Positions 10,871 through 20,723 of a DNA stretch of 64,000 nucleotides are shown here, in pieces. The notes below the pieces were generated by a model. It was not told the origin of the DNA. It made no database searches and saw only the letters and a list, made by a program, of their open reading frames with translations. Position 1 is the stretch's first letter. Each line of letters starts with the position of its first letter. The DNA is from Marsupella aquatica (taxonomy: Eukaryota > Marchantiophyta), in contig OZ316893.1 in assembly GCA_973895155.1 (NCBI GenBank), positions 6,820,001 to 6,884,000 on the forward strand, written 5' to 3'. The translations under genes and the position numbers were made by a program.

Positions 10871-11219
10871 AGAACCCGCACGAAAGCGAAATAGAACCAC
10901 TGGGCCCAAAAGCAAGAACGAGAACCACGCGCCCGAAAGATGAGCCACAACTACGACTCAGTGAAGAATGGCTCGACAATGAGGACATCGGATGAGAACG
11001 ACAAGATATAAGGAGAATTGGCACTTGGTCCCGTGTACCCACTTTGAAGAGGACTCTTTGAGAGAACTTTTGGAGACGCTTCCTTTCTGACACATTTGGA
11101 CCCGGGCGGATCGGATTCGAGAAGATCCACTGGAGATCTTCAAGCGTGCCAACTTAATGACTCGTACTGTATCGCATTATCGTACTTTTCCTTCCATTGA
11201 ATGTTTTCAAGTCCATTGA

Positions 11220-11372
11220 AATAGGTAGCGCCAGGCACTATTATTAATTGCCTTTGTACTTCTCACCCAAGAATGTTTGCACCCAGAGGTAGCGCCAGGC
11301 GCTATTATTATTGGCATTTGTAGTCCTCACCCAAGAGTGTTTTACACTTAGAGGTAGCGCCAGGCGCTAGTA
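11220..11372. repeat. 64/65-bp tandem repeat containing the palindrome
   Basis: Three palindromes begin at 11226, 11290 and 11355 (periods 64 and 65). The intervening DNA is also repeated: each spacer contains a CTCACCCAAGA(A/G)TGTTT phrase. The array lies in the intergenic region between the minus-strand locus (ATG 10739) and the plus-strand frame starting at 11545. Confidence 0.85.
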
Positions 11373-11544
11373 ACTATGAACCCAAATCCTACCGTTGGTA
11401 AGACGACAAAACATCATTGATGGAGTGCGTCCAAATCTATAACGACTCTATAGTGAGAATGAAATGTTTACTTCTCGTACTCGAATCTCATGATAAACAT
11501 ATTTCATTTCGCGCGGGGCAAAGGCATATCCCTCTTTTGAAGCC

Positions 11545-11991
11545 ATGGCTCAAAATATCGTTGTCACGAGGAAGGACACTCGGGATGTAATCACAATTCC
11601 CGTCCTCGAATCATCTGAATCAAAGCGTGTTTCAGAGGAATATTTGGGAGTGAGATTTGATGTCACCAAGGAGTCTATTTTAGCAATCTCGTTAGTGTCG
11701 GTTTGTTTGGGGGAGACTCCAGTTTTCTACGATTTTGTTCATGGTCAAAGATATTGGACTCTGGAGGCTCAGAAAGAATATGAGGTTTTTGTTTTGAGAG
11801 ATTCTGGGGCCTCTTGTACTCGTCCTCCCACAGCGGCTGAACTCGATGTCATCAAACTCTCAAAAATTTCTGGAGATGATAAGCAAGCGACAACTACTCT
11901 CAGAGAGAAGATTCTAGTTTACCCATCCGAGGTTAAAAAGGAGTCTAATGCGGATCGAGAAAAGATTGTGCCTTTGACTGTGTACCGGTAG
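11545..11991 (+). CDS. Hypothetical protein, 148 residues, divergent from the methyltransferase-like locus
   Basis: ATG in a good context (GCCATGG) followed by 148 codons and TAG. The product is soluble, acidic-to-neutral, without signal peptide or membrane segment: MAQNIVVTRKDTRDVITIP near the start, then LGVRFDVTKESILAISLVSV and FVHGQRYWTLE. No family recognised. A gypsy solo LTR inserted 62 bp after the stop, so the frame may be the truncated first exon of a longer gene. It faces away from the minus-strand locus, with the palindrome array in the shared upstream region. Confidence 0.45.
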   Translation: MAQNIVVTRKDTRDVITIPVLESSESKRVSEEYLGVRFDVTKESILAISLVSVCLGETPVFYDFVHGQRYWTLEAQKEYEVFVLRDSGASCTRPPTAAELDVIKLSKISGDDKQATTTLREKILVYPSEVKKESNADREKIVPLTVYR

Positions 11992-12053
11992 AGTGCAATG
12001 GATACAATCTTGAAATCCAAAGGTCATAGTGAATTGTCTTGGTTTATAAGGGG

Positions 12054-15000
12054 TGTGATGCCTAGCCAGGAATCACTAGGCAAGTTAAGTGGGGAAACGG
12101 AGGTGTACCCTATAAACACATTAGTATAGTAACAAAAACAAGGAAAATATAAACAATTAAGGGTGACTATGGAACCCGGGCCGTGGCCGGAGGTAAGGAC
12201 GTCGGGGGAGAGAACACGGTTAGGGTTAGGGCACGCTAAGCATCGGCGGCTAGGGGTAACCAACGGGAGGAAAGACCAGAGGAGGAGAGGGGTAAGGACC
12301 GCTCGCGAGGAACGATGGCTCATTTGCAAGCACGAACTGGGCAGACGACTACGGAAGGCCAACTACTGTCAGCTACTTAGGCAAACACTCTGGGCGGGAG
12401 CAGATACCAACGATCGAGTCAAGGAGGGTATGAGCAACGTCAATCAAGCGGCACATTTTTGGGGATGCCTGTTCGAATGGGCAACTGAGTACATTTGGGC
12501 AACTGAGTACATTAGGACTTACGAGGACAAAGAATCAGAGAGAGCAGCTCGAGAACGGCAGGAGCTCGCTCGACTGTGGGAGCTGTAGAAGTCCACCTTC
12601 TTAGGAGGAGAACTCATCAAGGGCGAGTTCTTGTGGACTCCTACTGCCAATCAGCTCGATGATCTTTTGTTTTGCGAAGACAGAATCGTCGGCATTTGGG
12701 AAGCCATCAATTGCTGCAATGACGCGCACTGGGAGTTGAAGGGTAGCACCGAGGGGTGGACAAAGGCAACTGTGCTAGGAGAAACATCCACGGCAGCCGA
12801 GATGAAGAGGAAAGGAAACAACAACGATGAGGCCACCCCGACAAAAAGAACGAGGTCGGCGGCACCAAGGAAGCCAGTAGAGCAGCAGAACAGGAGGCAG
12901 GGAGAAGCCAAAGAGGAGGAGGTCAATCCCATCAATGCCATTCCAACAAAGGATAACACTTGGAAAGGTTGGGCGGCGACCCTACCAGAGGAAGTGCAAT
13001 TACATTTTGCACGGGAGGAGGATGCATGCTTTACGGCCATGCAGACCAAGAAGTACTAGGGCTTCATGGCCGGATCCGGCTTGGAAGCCTTCGTAAGATT
13101 ACCATGGCTGAAGCCGGAGGTGCCGGACTCAGACTTATTAGAATTCATGGGATCATGGGAACCCGAGACCAATTCCACGAGGGTGTATGGGAAGGATTTC
13201 TATCTCACTCCCCGGGTGATTGCCGAGGTGTTTGGCTTGCCGATGGGTAATAAGACCAAGGTTGATACCAGGAAGACCTTACCTGACAAGGAGTTCCGGT
13301 CGTTCCCAGGACCATCAACGAAGAATGGCTTCTTCCGGAACACCTGCACCAACCCTCACATCGGAGAGATGATCGATTTCTTGAGGGTGACCATGCATTG
13401 TAACTTGCCGAGGGCAGAGATCGGCAAGGCTCAGGTCTACCTGGCAGAAAGGCCAGACCCAAGCCGGGATTACAACGGGTACCTCCTCAACCAACTGAAG
13501 AAGATCTTGAAGGAGGAACAATAGGTGATCGGCGTGGGAAGCGTGTCCCGGCTTGGCTATCACATGCCGCTGTTGTGCCGGTATGCCAGAAGTCAAATCT
13601 TTGCCCCAGTACTTCCCCTATCGGCAAGGGCACCGGAGGAGGTTCCGGAGTAGAGGCCGGCAACAGAAGAGCCCAACCAGCCTGCCAGTCCTACGATCGA
13701 GCAGGTATTTCGGCCAAGCAAAGAAGACTTGCCGATGCAGCAATCAGGCATGCAGAATCTGCTGAAATTGCTGGAGAAGGAGAGAACGGCACCGGCAACA
13801 GCAACGGCACTGGTACAGGACACTGCCCCAGAGGCCGGCTTAAGCCGACTCAGGAGGGAAAACCCCTTTACCGGAGCCAACGAGAGAAGGAGGCCGGAAC
13901 ACAAGCCGGGAGTTCAAATGTATGTGGGAGCTTCAAGCCTCGAATCGGAGGCAAAGCAGCCTAAGGCTCCTTCCCGCGGAAAGCAGAGGGAGAGGACAGC
14001 CTGGAAACCAGAGGAGGGACAAGAGCCCGTGATCTATGAGGCCATTTTCACGGCAGGACCAGGGGAACAGAAGGGGAAGTCGGGAGTCCAAGCAGTGGAG
14101 GAGGCGGTGGAGGACTACAGCAATGATAACTCCGGTTATGGGTCGGATCATCATGTTCCAGGAGTAAGGACCTATGGCCGATTTATCCCCACGCTTCCAA
14201 GAGTAGTTCGAGGGGACCCCACCCAGCAAAGTAGCCCCGAGTCTCCCCCACCAGAAGTTGCTCCCCCGAGCTTTGACGGTATAAAGCAGACGGCACAAGA
14301 TTTTCAAAAGCGACTTAGGGAGGAAGAGAAAGCAGCCCTGGCTAGGGAGAAAGATTTACCAGGAGGAGATTGGCCGGAGGACATCAGGCGGCTTGCCGAA
14401 AAAAGAAGCAACCCTCTTGCCACCGTAGAAGAAATCCGCAAGGCGGCTTGGGAACAGAGGCCGAGGTGGTTGATGTCGATGACTTCTACTTACTCCACCT
14501 ATGCTAAAGATAGAGCCATGGAGTACGGGGAGATGTGTGGGGACTTGGCGCTCAGCATCTTTGGGGAGGAGTTGGAGCAGGGACCTTTTTTCCAGAGGGA
14601 GATGTTGGAGAAGCACCGATTAGAAGAAGCGGTGGCTTTGGAGAGAAGTAAGAAGGACGAGGTCATCCGGCGGCTTAGGGATATGGAAGCCAAGGTGGAA
14701 GACTTGCAGGTGGCCAAGAAAGCCCAAGATGAGCTGTGGATTAAGCGGCATGAGCTAAACATCATGCAAGGACAATTGGATGCCGCTCAGTCTGGCAATC
14801 AGATTATCAAGGATAAACTGACTCGGACCCAAGGAGAGTTGGCCAGCGCGGTCAAGGATAGGGAAAAGTGGAAGCAAGAGCTGAGGGACGCAGAGGAGGC
14901 CCACATAACTGCCAACAACCGGGCCATGGCGGAGACTCAGAGAAGGGAGAGGGTGTTGAAAGGAGAGCTCGAGGATATCCGCGGAGCCCTTGAGCAGAAG

Positions 15001-16793
15001 GAGGCTGAGTTAGGGAAATCCTATCAAGGGATTATTGCGCTGCAGCAGGAGCTTGCGTCCCTGACGGCCAGCTTCAAGGCCGACCTGCGTGAGAAGGATG
15101 ACCAGCTCGACCAGACTTATGCCAAGATGAATCAGATGGAGTCTGAGGTTGTAGCGGAGCTCGACAAGGGGCTAAGAGCAACCCAGGAGGAGAGCGCTAC
15201 CTTAAAATTGGAATTGGAGGAAGCCAAAAAGGGGCTGCAAGAGGGGCGGAAGGACCTGGAGGAAGCCCAGGAGGAGTTGGAGGAAACCACCAAGAAGATG
15301 GAGAACTTACAACGGCGGGCCGACAACCAAATGGAGCGGCTGAAGAAACAGGCCGCAGTATTTAAGTGCTTAGCTTCATCTGGTCCAACTCCAATTGTGG
15401 GAACTCCGTTACCAGGAGGGGTACTGGCCAAAGGACAAGCCGAGACACACGCCCCGGTGCCGAAGGTAGGTAGCAAGGGGAAGGGGCCAGCTACCAAAAT
15501 AGGGAAGAAGAAGAAGCGGAAACCTTCTGGGTCTAGGAGTTATACGGCTTACCAAGCCGTTGTGACCCAGGAGGTCAACCCGGCACCAACCTCCGGCATG
15601 ATTACGGCAGTAGATCCACCTGTTGAAGAAGGTGGGGATGGCAAGGCCGAGGCCGGGACAGCTATTGATGAAGCCGAGGTACCGGATCCTCCACTAGAAC
15701 ATGTCGGGGAGGCCGAAGCCGTATCGAGGGCCGTGACCGATGCTGGGGCCGAAGCCGAGGGTGGACCCAGTCAAGCCGATGAAGAGTTGACTCGGTCCGG
15801 GGTAGGTAATCTGTCAGAGGACGGACCGACGGCAGTGGCTACGGGGGAGGCGTTGGGGGCGTCCATTGAGGGTCCGCCACCGGTGTCGTGACGGTGCAAG
15901 GGCGCCGTTCCTTTAAGGAAGGGCGGACGTGGAGGTAGGAGGTGTGAGTGGGCAGGGCGGGCTCAGATCTCCAAGTTTAGGATTAGGATCAAGACTAGGA
16001 GACGGCCCTGACACTTAGATTAGTGGGATGGCGGATCCACTGGTAGGAGCAACACTTGTGCTCCTGCCTCGCTGTACAGTTAGGTAGATTACAGGTAGTA
16101 TAGATTAAGCTTACGCAGCAAAGTTCTGGATAGATCCGCTGCCAGGATAAATACCTGGGCAGCGGGGAGTCCAGGGCTTCTTCTTTAACAAGTTTTTAGT
16201 TGCACCAGCAGGGCAGGGATTAAGTAGTAAGAGAAGCTCTCGGTTAGTTATACAATGACCCTTGTGTATATTCATGTTTCCTCATGCCTAAGAACTGAAT
16301 AGAGTTGGCCTCACGGCTTAGTTTGCAGAGCTTGTGTATGAGATGTACTGTTTGTATGGCAAGTGCATGGTATAACTCAATCAAAAGGAGTCATTTTGCT
16401 GTTTGTGTGTCGCATTAACTTGTGTGAAGAGAGCCCACATCAATGAAGGGAAGTAGCAAGGGAGTGAGAGTTGGATGTGTCGAGCTGAGAGAGGTCTTAG
16501 CGGCTTAACCAAGCCAATTGGGGATCATTCCGGTGGCGGAATCCAAACATACCTAATGGAAGACCAGGAGAGGAATACAAGGGAAGGCCTAGAATAAGCC
16601 GGCTAAGTATCTCATGACCCGATGAAGGATCTGTCCAGTATATGTGTGTAAAATGTTAATAGTAGTAGAAGGAGAGTTAGCAACGTCCCATGCCGCTAAG
16701 CCGCGGAAACGGCCTCGCCAAGGACCAAACCTGCGGGAATCGGCTTGAGCAAGGGGGTTTTCTTGGGTTTGGGGAGCCATGGGACGCACCACA
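12054..16793 (+). mobile_element. Solo LTR of the Athila-like gypsy family
   Basis: Starts TGTGATGCCTAG and ends GGGACGCACCACA, the same ends as the LTRs of the complete element at 18950-31528. It is 4,740 bp and flanked by a perfect 5-bp target duplication AGGGG (12049-12053 and 16794-16798). No internal domain remains, so it arose by LTR-LTR recombination. It carries a full-length but mutated copy of the LTR-encoded reading frame. Confidence 0.93.
12169..15891 (+). pseudogene. LTR-encoded coiled-coil protein gene, nonsense-damaged copy
   Basis: Collinear with the reading frame in the 3' LTR at 26994. In-frame stops at 12586-12588 (TAG for CAG), 13057-13059 (TAG for CAA), 13522-13524 (TAG for CAG) and one near 13652 break the N-terminal half. 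The C-terminal 720 codons (13729-15891) remain open: a long coiled coil (about 14600-15350), a KKKKRKPSGSRS basic patch, and an acidic Ala/Glu-rich tail ending PPPVS. An 18-bp tandem duplication near 12478-12514 repeats residues ATEYIW. Most stops fit C-to-T changes. Confidence 0.85.
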
Positions 16794-16858
16794 AGGGGGA
16801 GTGATTTTGTTCATCACGTAGTGCCTAGTCTTCCCACATCTTACAATGGGAATGTGGT

Positions 16859-18949
16859 TGTGGTGCGTCCCATGGCTCCCTAAACCCCAGAAACCCCCCT
16901 TCACAAGCCGATTCCCGCAGGTTTTGTGCTTGGCAAGACCGTTTTTGCGGCTTAGTGGCATGGGACACTGCTAACCTCCTTCTACTACTACTATTAACAT
17001 TTTACACACATATACTGGACAGATCCTTCATTGGGTCATGAGATACGTAGCCGGCCTAATCTAGGCCTTCCCTTGTCTTCCCCTCCTTCTTGTTAGGTAT
17101 ATTTGGATTCCGCCGCCGGAATGATCCCCAATAGGCTTGGTTAAGCCGCTAAGACCTCTCTCAGCTCGACACATCCAACTCTCACTCCCTTGCTTACTTT
17201 CCTTCATCTATTAGTTGACGTGGGCACTCTTCACACAAGTTAATGCGACACACAAATAGCAAAATGACTCCTTCTGACTGAGTCATACCATGCACTTGCC
17301 ATACAAACAGTACATCTCATACACAAGCTCTGCGAACTAAGCCGTGAGGCCAACTCTATTCAGCTCTTAGGCATGAGGAAACATGAATATACACAAGGGT
17401 CACTGTATGACTAACCGAGAGCTTCTCTTACTACTTGATCCCAGCCCGGCTGGTGCAACTAAAAACTTGCTAAAGAAGAGGCCCTGAGCTCCCCGCTGCC
17501 CAGGTACTTATCCTGGTAGTGGATCCGCCATTCTTTGCATCGTAAGCCTAATCTACCTAACAGTAATCTACTTGCCCGAATCTACCTATGTACAGTAAGG
17601 CAGGAGCACAAGTGTTGCTCCTACCAGTGGAACCGCAATCCCACTAAGCTAAGTGTCAGGGCCGCCTCCTGGTCCTGATCCTAATCCTAAACTTAGAGAT
17701 CTGAGCCCGCCCTGCCCACTCACGCCTCCTCCCTCCACGTCCGCCCTCCTTGAAAGGAGCGGCCCTCCACCACCGTCATGGCAACGGTGTCTGTTCCTCA
17801 GTGGACGCCCCCAACGCTTCCTCCTCAGCCACTGCCGTAGGTTCGTTCTCTGACAGATTACCTGCCCTTGACTGAGTCAACTCTCCATCGGCCTGACTGG
17901 GTCCACCCTTGGCATCGGCATCGGCTTCAACATCAGCCTCGGCTACGGCCTCAGCCTCGGCTTCATTACCGAGTATCCTGGCCTCAGCTTTGTCATCCCC
18001 TTCTTCTAGGGTAGTTGGATCCTCTGCCGTAATCTTGCCTGAGGTCGGTGTTGGGTTTACCTCCTTGGTCACCACGGCCTGTGGAGCCGTATTACTCCTT
18101 GACCCTGAAGGTTTCCGCTTCTTCTTCTTTTCTGGTTCGGCAGCTGGCCCCTTCCCCTTCCCACTTACTTCCGGCACTGGTGCAAATGGCGCGGCTTGTC
18201 CTTCGGCCAGTACCACTCCTGGTAACTTAGTGGCCTCAATTTGAGTTGGCCCTGATGAAGCCAAGCACTTAAATACTACGGCTTGTTTCTTCAGCCGCTC
18301 CGTTTGGTTGTCGGCTCGTCGTTGTAAGTTCTCTAGCTTTCGCGTGCTTTCCTCCAACTCTTCCTGCACTTCATCCAGGTCCTTGCGCGCCTCCTCCAAC
18401 TACCTGTGGGCTTCCTCCAGTTCCTTCTTAAACGCAGCTCTCTCCTCCCGGGTCGCTCTTAACTCCTTGTCGAGCTCTGCAATGATGACAGACTCCATCT
18501 GGTTCATCTTGGCGTAAGTCTGATCGAGCATATTGTCCTTCTCACGCAGGTCGGCTTTGAAGTTGGCCGTCAAGGACGCAAGCTCCTGCTGCAGCGCAAT
18601 AATCCCTTGATAGGATTTCCCTAACTCGGCCTCCTTCTGCTCAAGGGCTCCGTGGATAACCTCGAGCTCCCCCTTCAATGCCCTTTCCCTTCTCTGGGTC
18701 TCCGCCATGGCCCAGTTGTTGGTTGTTATGTGGGCCTCCTCTGCATCCCTCAGCTCTCGCTTCCACTTTTCCCGCTCCTTGATCGCATCGGCCAACTCTT
18801 CTTGGGTTCGAGTCAGTTTATTCTCGATAATCCGATTATCAGACTGTGCGGTATCCAATTGGCCTTGCATGATATTTAGCTCATGCCGCTTAATCCGCAG
18901 CTCATCTTGGGCTTTCTTGGCCGCCCTTGGGTCTTTGATTTTGGCTTCT
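16859..18949 (-). mobile_element. Inverted, truncated LTR fragment of the same gypsy family
   Basis: Begins TGTGGTGCGTCCCATGGC, the reverse complement of the LTR end, and runs through the 3' 2.1 kb of the LTR. It is cut exactly where the 5' LTR of the complete element starts (18950). Minus-strand frames 18870-18403 and 18399-17776 encode the coiled coil, KKKKRKPSGSRS patch and acidic tail, separated by an in-frame TAG at 18400-18402. With the solo LTR ending at 16793 it forms an inverted repeat with a 65-bp spacer. Confidence 0.9.
17776..18949 (-). pseudogene. C-terminal part of the LTR-encoded coiled-coil protein, truncated
   Basis: The reading frame enters from 18949 with no start and shows the heptad-rich segment (IKRHELNIMQGQLDTAQS, REKWKRELRDAEEAH). 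It meets TAG at 18400-18402 and continues in the same frame to the acidic tail. The N-terminal half is missing because the fragment is truncated at 18949. Confidence 0.8.
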
Positions 18950-20654
18950 TGTGATGCCTAGACAGGAATCACTCGGCCGGTTAAGTGGGTAAAGCAGGAA
19001 GGCACCCTAGGAACATCTTAGTATAGGGACAAAACAAGGAAAATATAAACAATTAGGGGCAACCATGGAACCCGGGCCGAGGCCGGAGGTAAGGCTAAGG
19101 GTGAAAACCCGATTAGGGTTAGGGCGCGTTAAGCATCGGCGGCTAGGAAGGATCAACGGGAAGAAGGACCGGCAGAGGAGAGGGGTAAGGAGCGCTTGCA
19201 GGAGATGGTGGCTCATTTGCGAGCACGACTAGGCAGACGACTACGGGAGGCCAACTACTGTCAGCTGCTTAGGCAAGCACTCGGGGAGAGAGTAGATACC
19301 GACGATCGACCTAAGGAGGGTATGAGCAACGTAAATCAAGCGGCACATTTCTGGGGATGCCTGTTCGAACGGGCAACTGAGTACATCAAGACTTACAAGG
19401 ACGAGGAGTCAGAAAGGGCAGCTCGAGAACGGCTGGAGCTCGCTCGATTGTGGGAGCTGCAGAAGACGGCTTTCTTAGGAGGCGAACTCATCAAGGACGA
19501 GTTCCTGTGGACGCCTACTTCCAATCAACTCGACGATCTTCTGTTTTGCAAAGACAGCGTCGTCGGCATCCGAGAGGCCATCAAGAACTGTAACGACATA
19601 CACTGGGAATTAAAGGGTAGCACGGAAAGGTGGACCCAGGCAACGGTCAAGGGCAGGTAATCTGTCAGTAGGCGGGCCAACGGCAGTGGCTGAGGAGGAA
19701 GTGTTGGGGGCGTCCATTGAGGATCCACCACCGGTGTCGTGACGGTGCAAGGGCGCCGTTCCTTTTAGGGAGGGCGGACGTGGAGGGAGGAGGCGTGAGT
19801 GGGCAGGGCGGGCGCGGATCTCCACGTTTAGGATTAGGATCAGAACCAGGAGCGGCCCTGACACTTAGCTTAGTGGGATTGCGGTTCCACTGGTAGGAGC
19901 AACACTTGTGCTCCTGCCTTACTGTACATAGGTAGATTCGGGCAAGTAGATTACTGTTAGGTAGATTAGGCTTACGATGCAAAGAATGGCGGATCCACTA
20001 CCAGGATAAGTACCTGGGCAGCGGGGAGCTCAGGGCCTCTTCTTTAGCAAGTTTTTAGTTTGCACCAGCCAGGCTGGGATCAAGTAGTACGAGAAGCTCT
20101 CGGTTAGTCATACAGTGACCCTTGTGTATATTCATGTTTCCTCATGCCTAAGAGCTGAATAGAGTTGGCCTCACGGCTTAGTTCGCAGAACTTGTGTATG
20201 AGATGTACTGTTTGTATGGCAAGTGCATGGTATGACTCAGTCAGAATGAGTCATTTTGCTATTTGTGTGTCGCATTAACTTGTGTGAAGAGTGCCCACAT
20301 CAACAGAAGGAAGGAAAGTAAGCAGGGGAGTGAGAGTTGGATGTGTCGAGCTGAGAGAGGTCTTAGCGGCTTAACCAAGCCTATTGGGGATCATTCCGGC
20401 GGCGGAATCCAAACATACCTAACAAGAAGACAGGGGAAGACAGGGGAAGGCCTATATTAGGCCGGCTACGTATCTCATGACCCGATGAAGGATCTGTCCA
20501 GTATATGTGTGTAAAATGTTAATAGTAGTAGTAGAAAGTTAGCAGCGTCCCATGCCGCTAAGCCGCGGAAACGGCCTCGCCAAGCACGAAACCTGCGGGA
20601 ATCGGCTTGAGCTGGGGGGTTTCTTGGGTTTAGGGAGCCATGGGACGCACCACA
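18950..20654 (+). repeat. 5' LTR with a 2,944-bp internal deletion
   Basis: Same ends as the 3' LTR. The sequence jumps at 19645-19647 (GGT), joining positions equivalent to 27577 and 30522 of the 3' LTR; the three-base GGT is shared by both edges, a microhomology junction. The deletion fuses the first 217 codons of the LTR reading frame to its tail region, leaving a short frame ending near 19660. Confidence 0.92.
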
Positions 20655-20658
20655 TTTT

Positions 20659-20678
20659 TGGCGCTAGATGGAGGGGGC
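20659..20678 (+). other. Probable primer-binding site
   Basis: TGGCGCTAGATGGAGGGGGC starts five bases after the 5' LTR. Plant LTR elements usually place TGG plus tRNA complement here. The tRNA partner was not identified. Confidence 0.5.
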
Positions 20679-20723
20679 ATTTCTTAAGCCGTGAGATATG
20701 AAGTTAGAACGGAAGCGTAGGTA

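Larger units (their letters stand above)
4809..11369. repeat. Dispersed 15-bp palindrome family, TAGCGCCAGGCGCTA type (14 copies)
   Basis: Copies at 4809-4823, 4873-4887, 6032-6046, 6105-6119, 6904-6918, 8355-8369, 9551-9565, 9687-9701, 9793-9807, 9895-9909, 9972-9986, 11226-11240, 11290-11304 and 11355-11369. Arms are TAGCG(C/T/A) and complement, with a variable three-base centre; some copies have arm mismatches (for example TAGCGCCCAACGCTA). All lie outside the exons I can support, in introns or flanks of the methyltransferase-like gene. None was found in the other 57 kb. Each can form a short GC-rich hairpin or bind a dimeric protein. Confidence 0.9.

Noticed and set aside
4809-11369. Palindromes read as a CRISPR array
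   Set aside because: Spacing is irregular (60 bp to over 1 kb), the unit is only 15 bp, copies lie in introns of a spliced gene, and the genome is eukaryotic.
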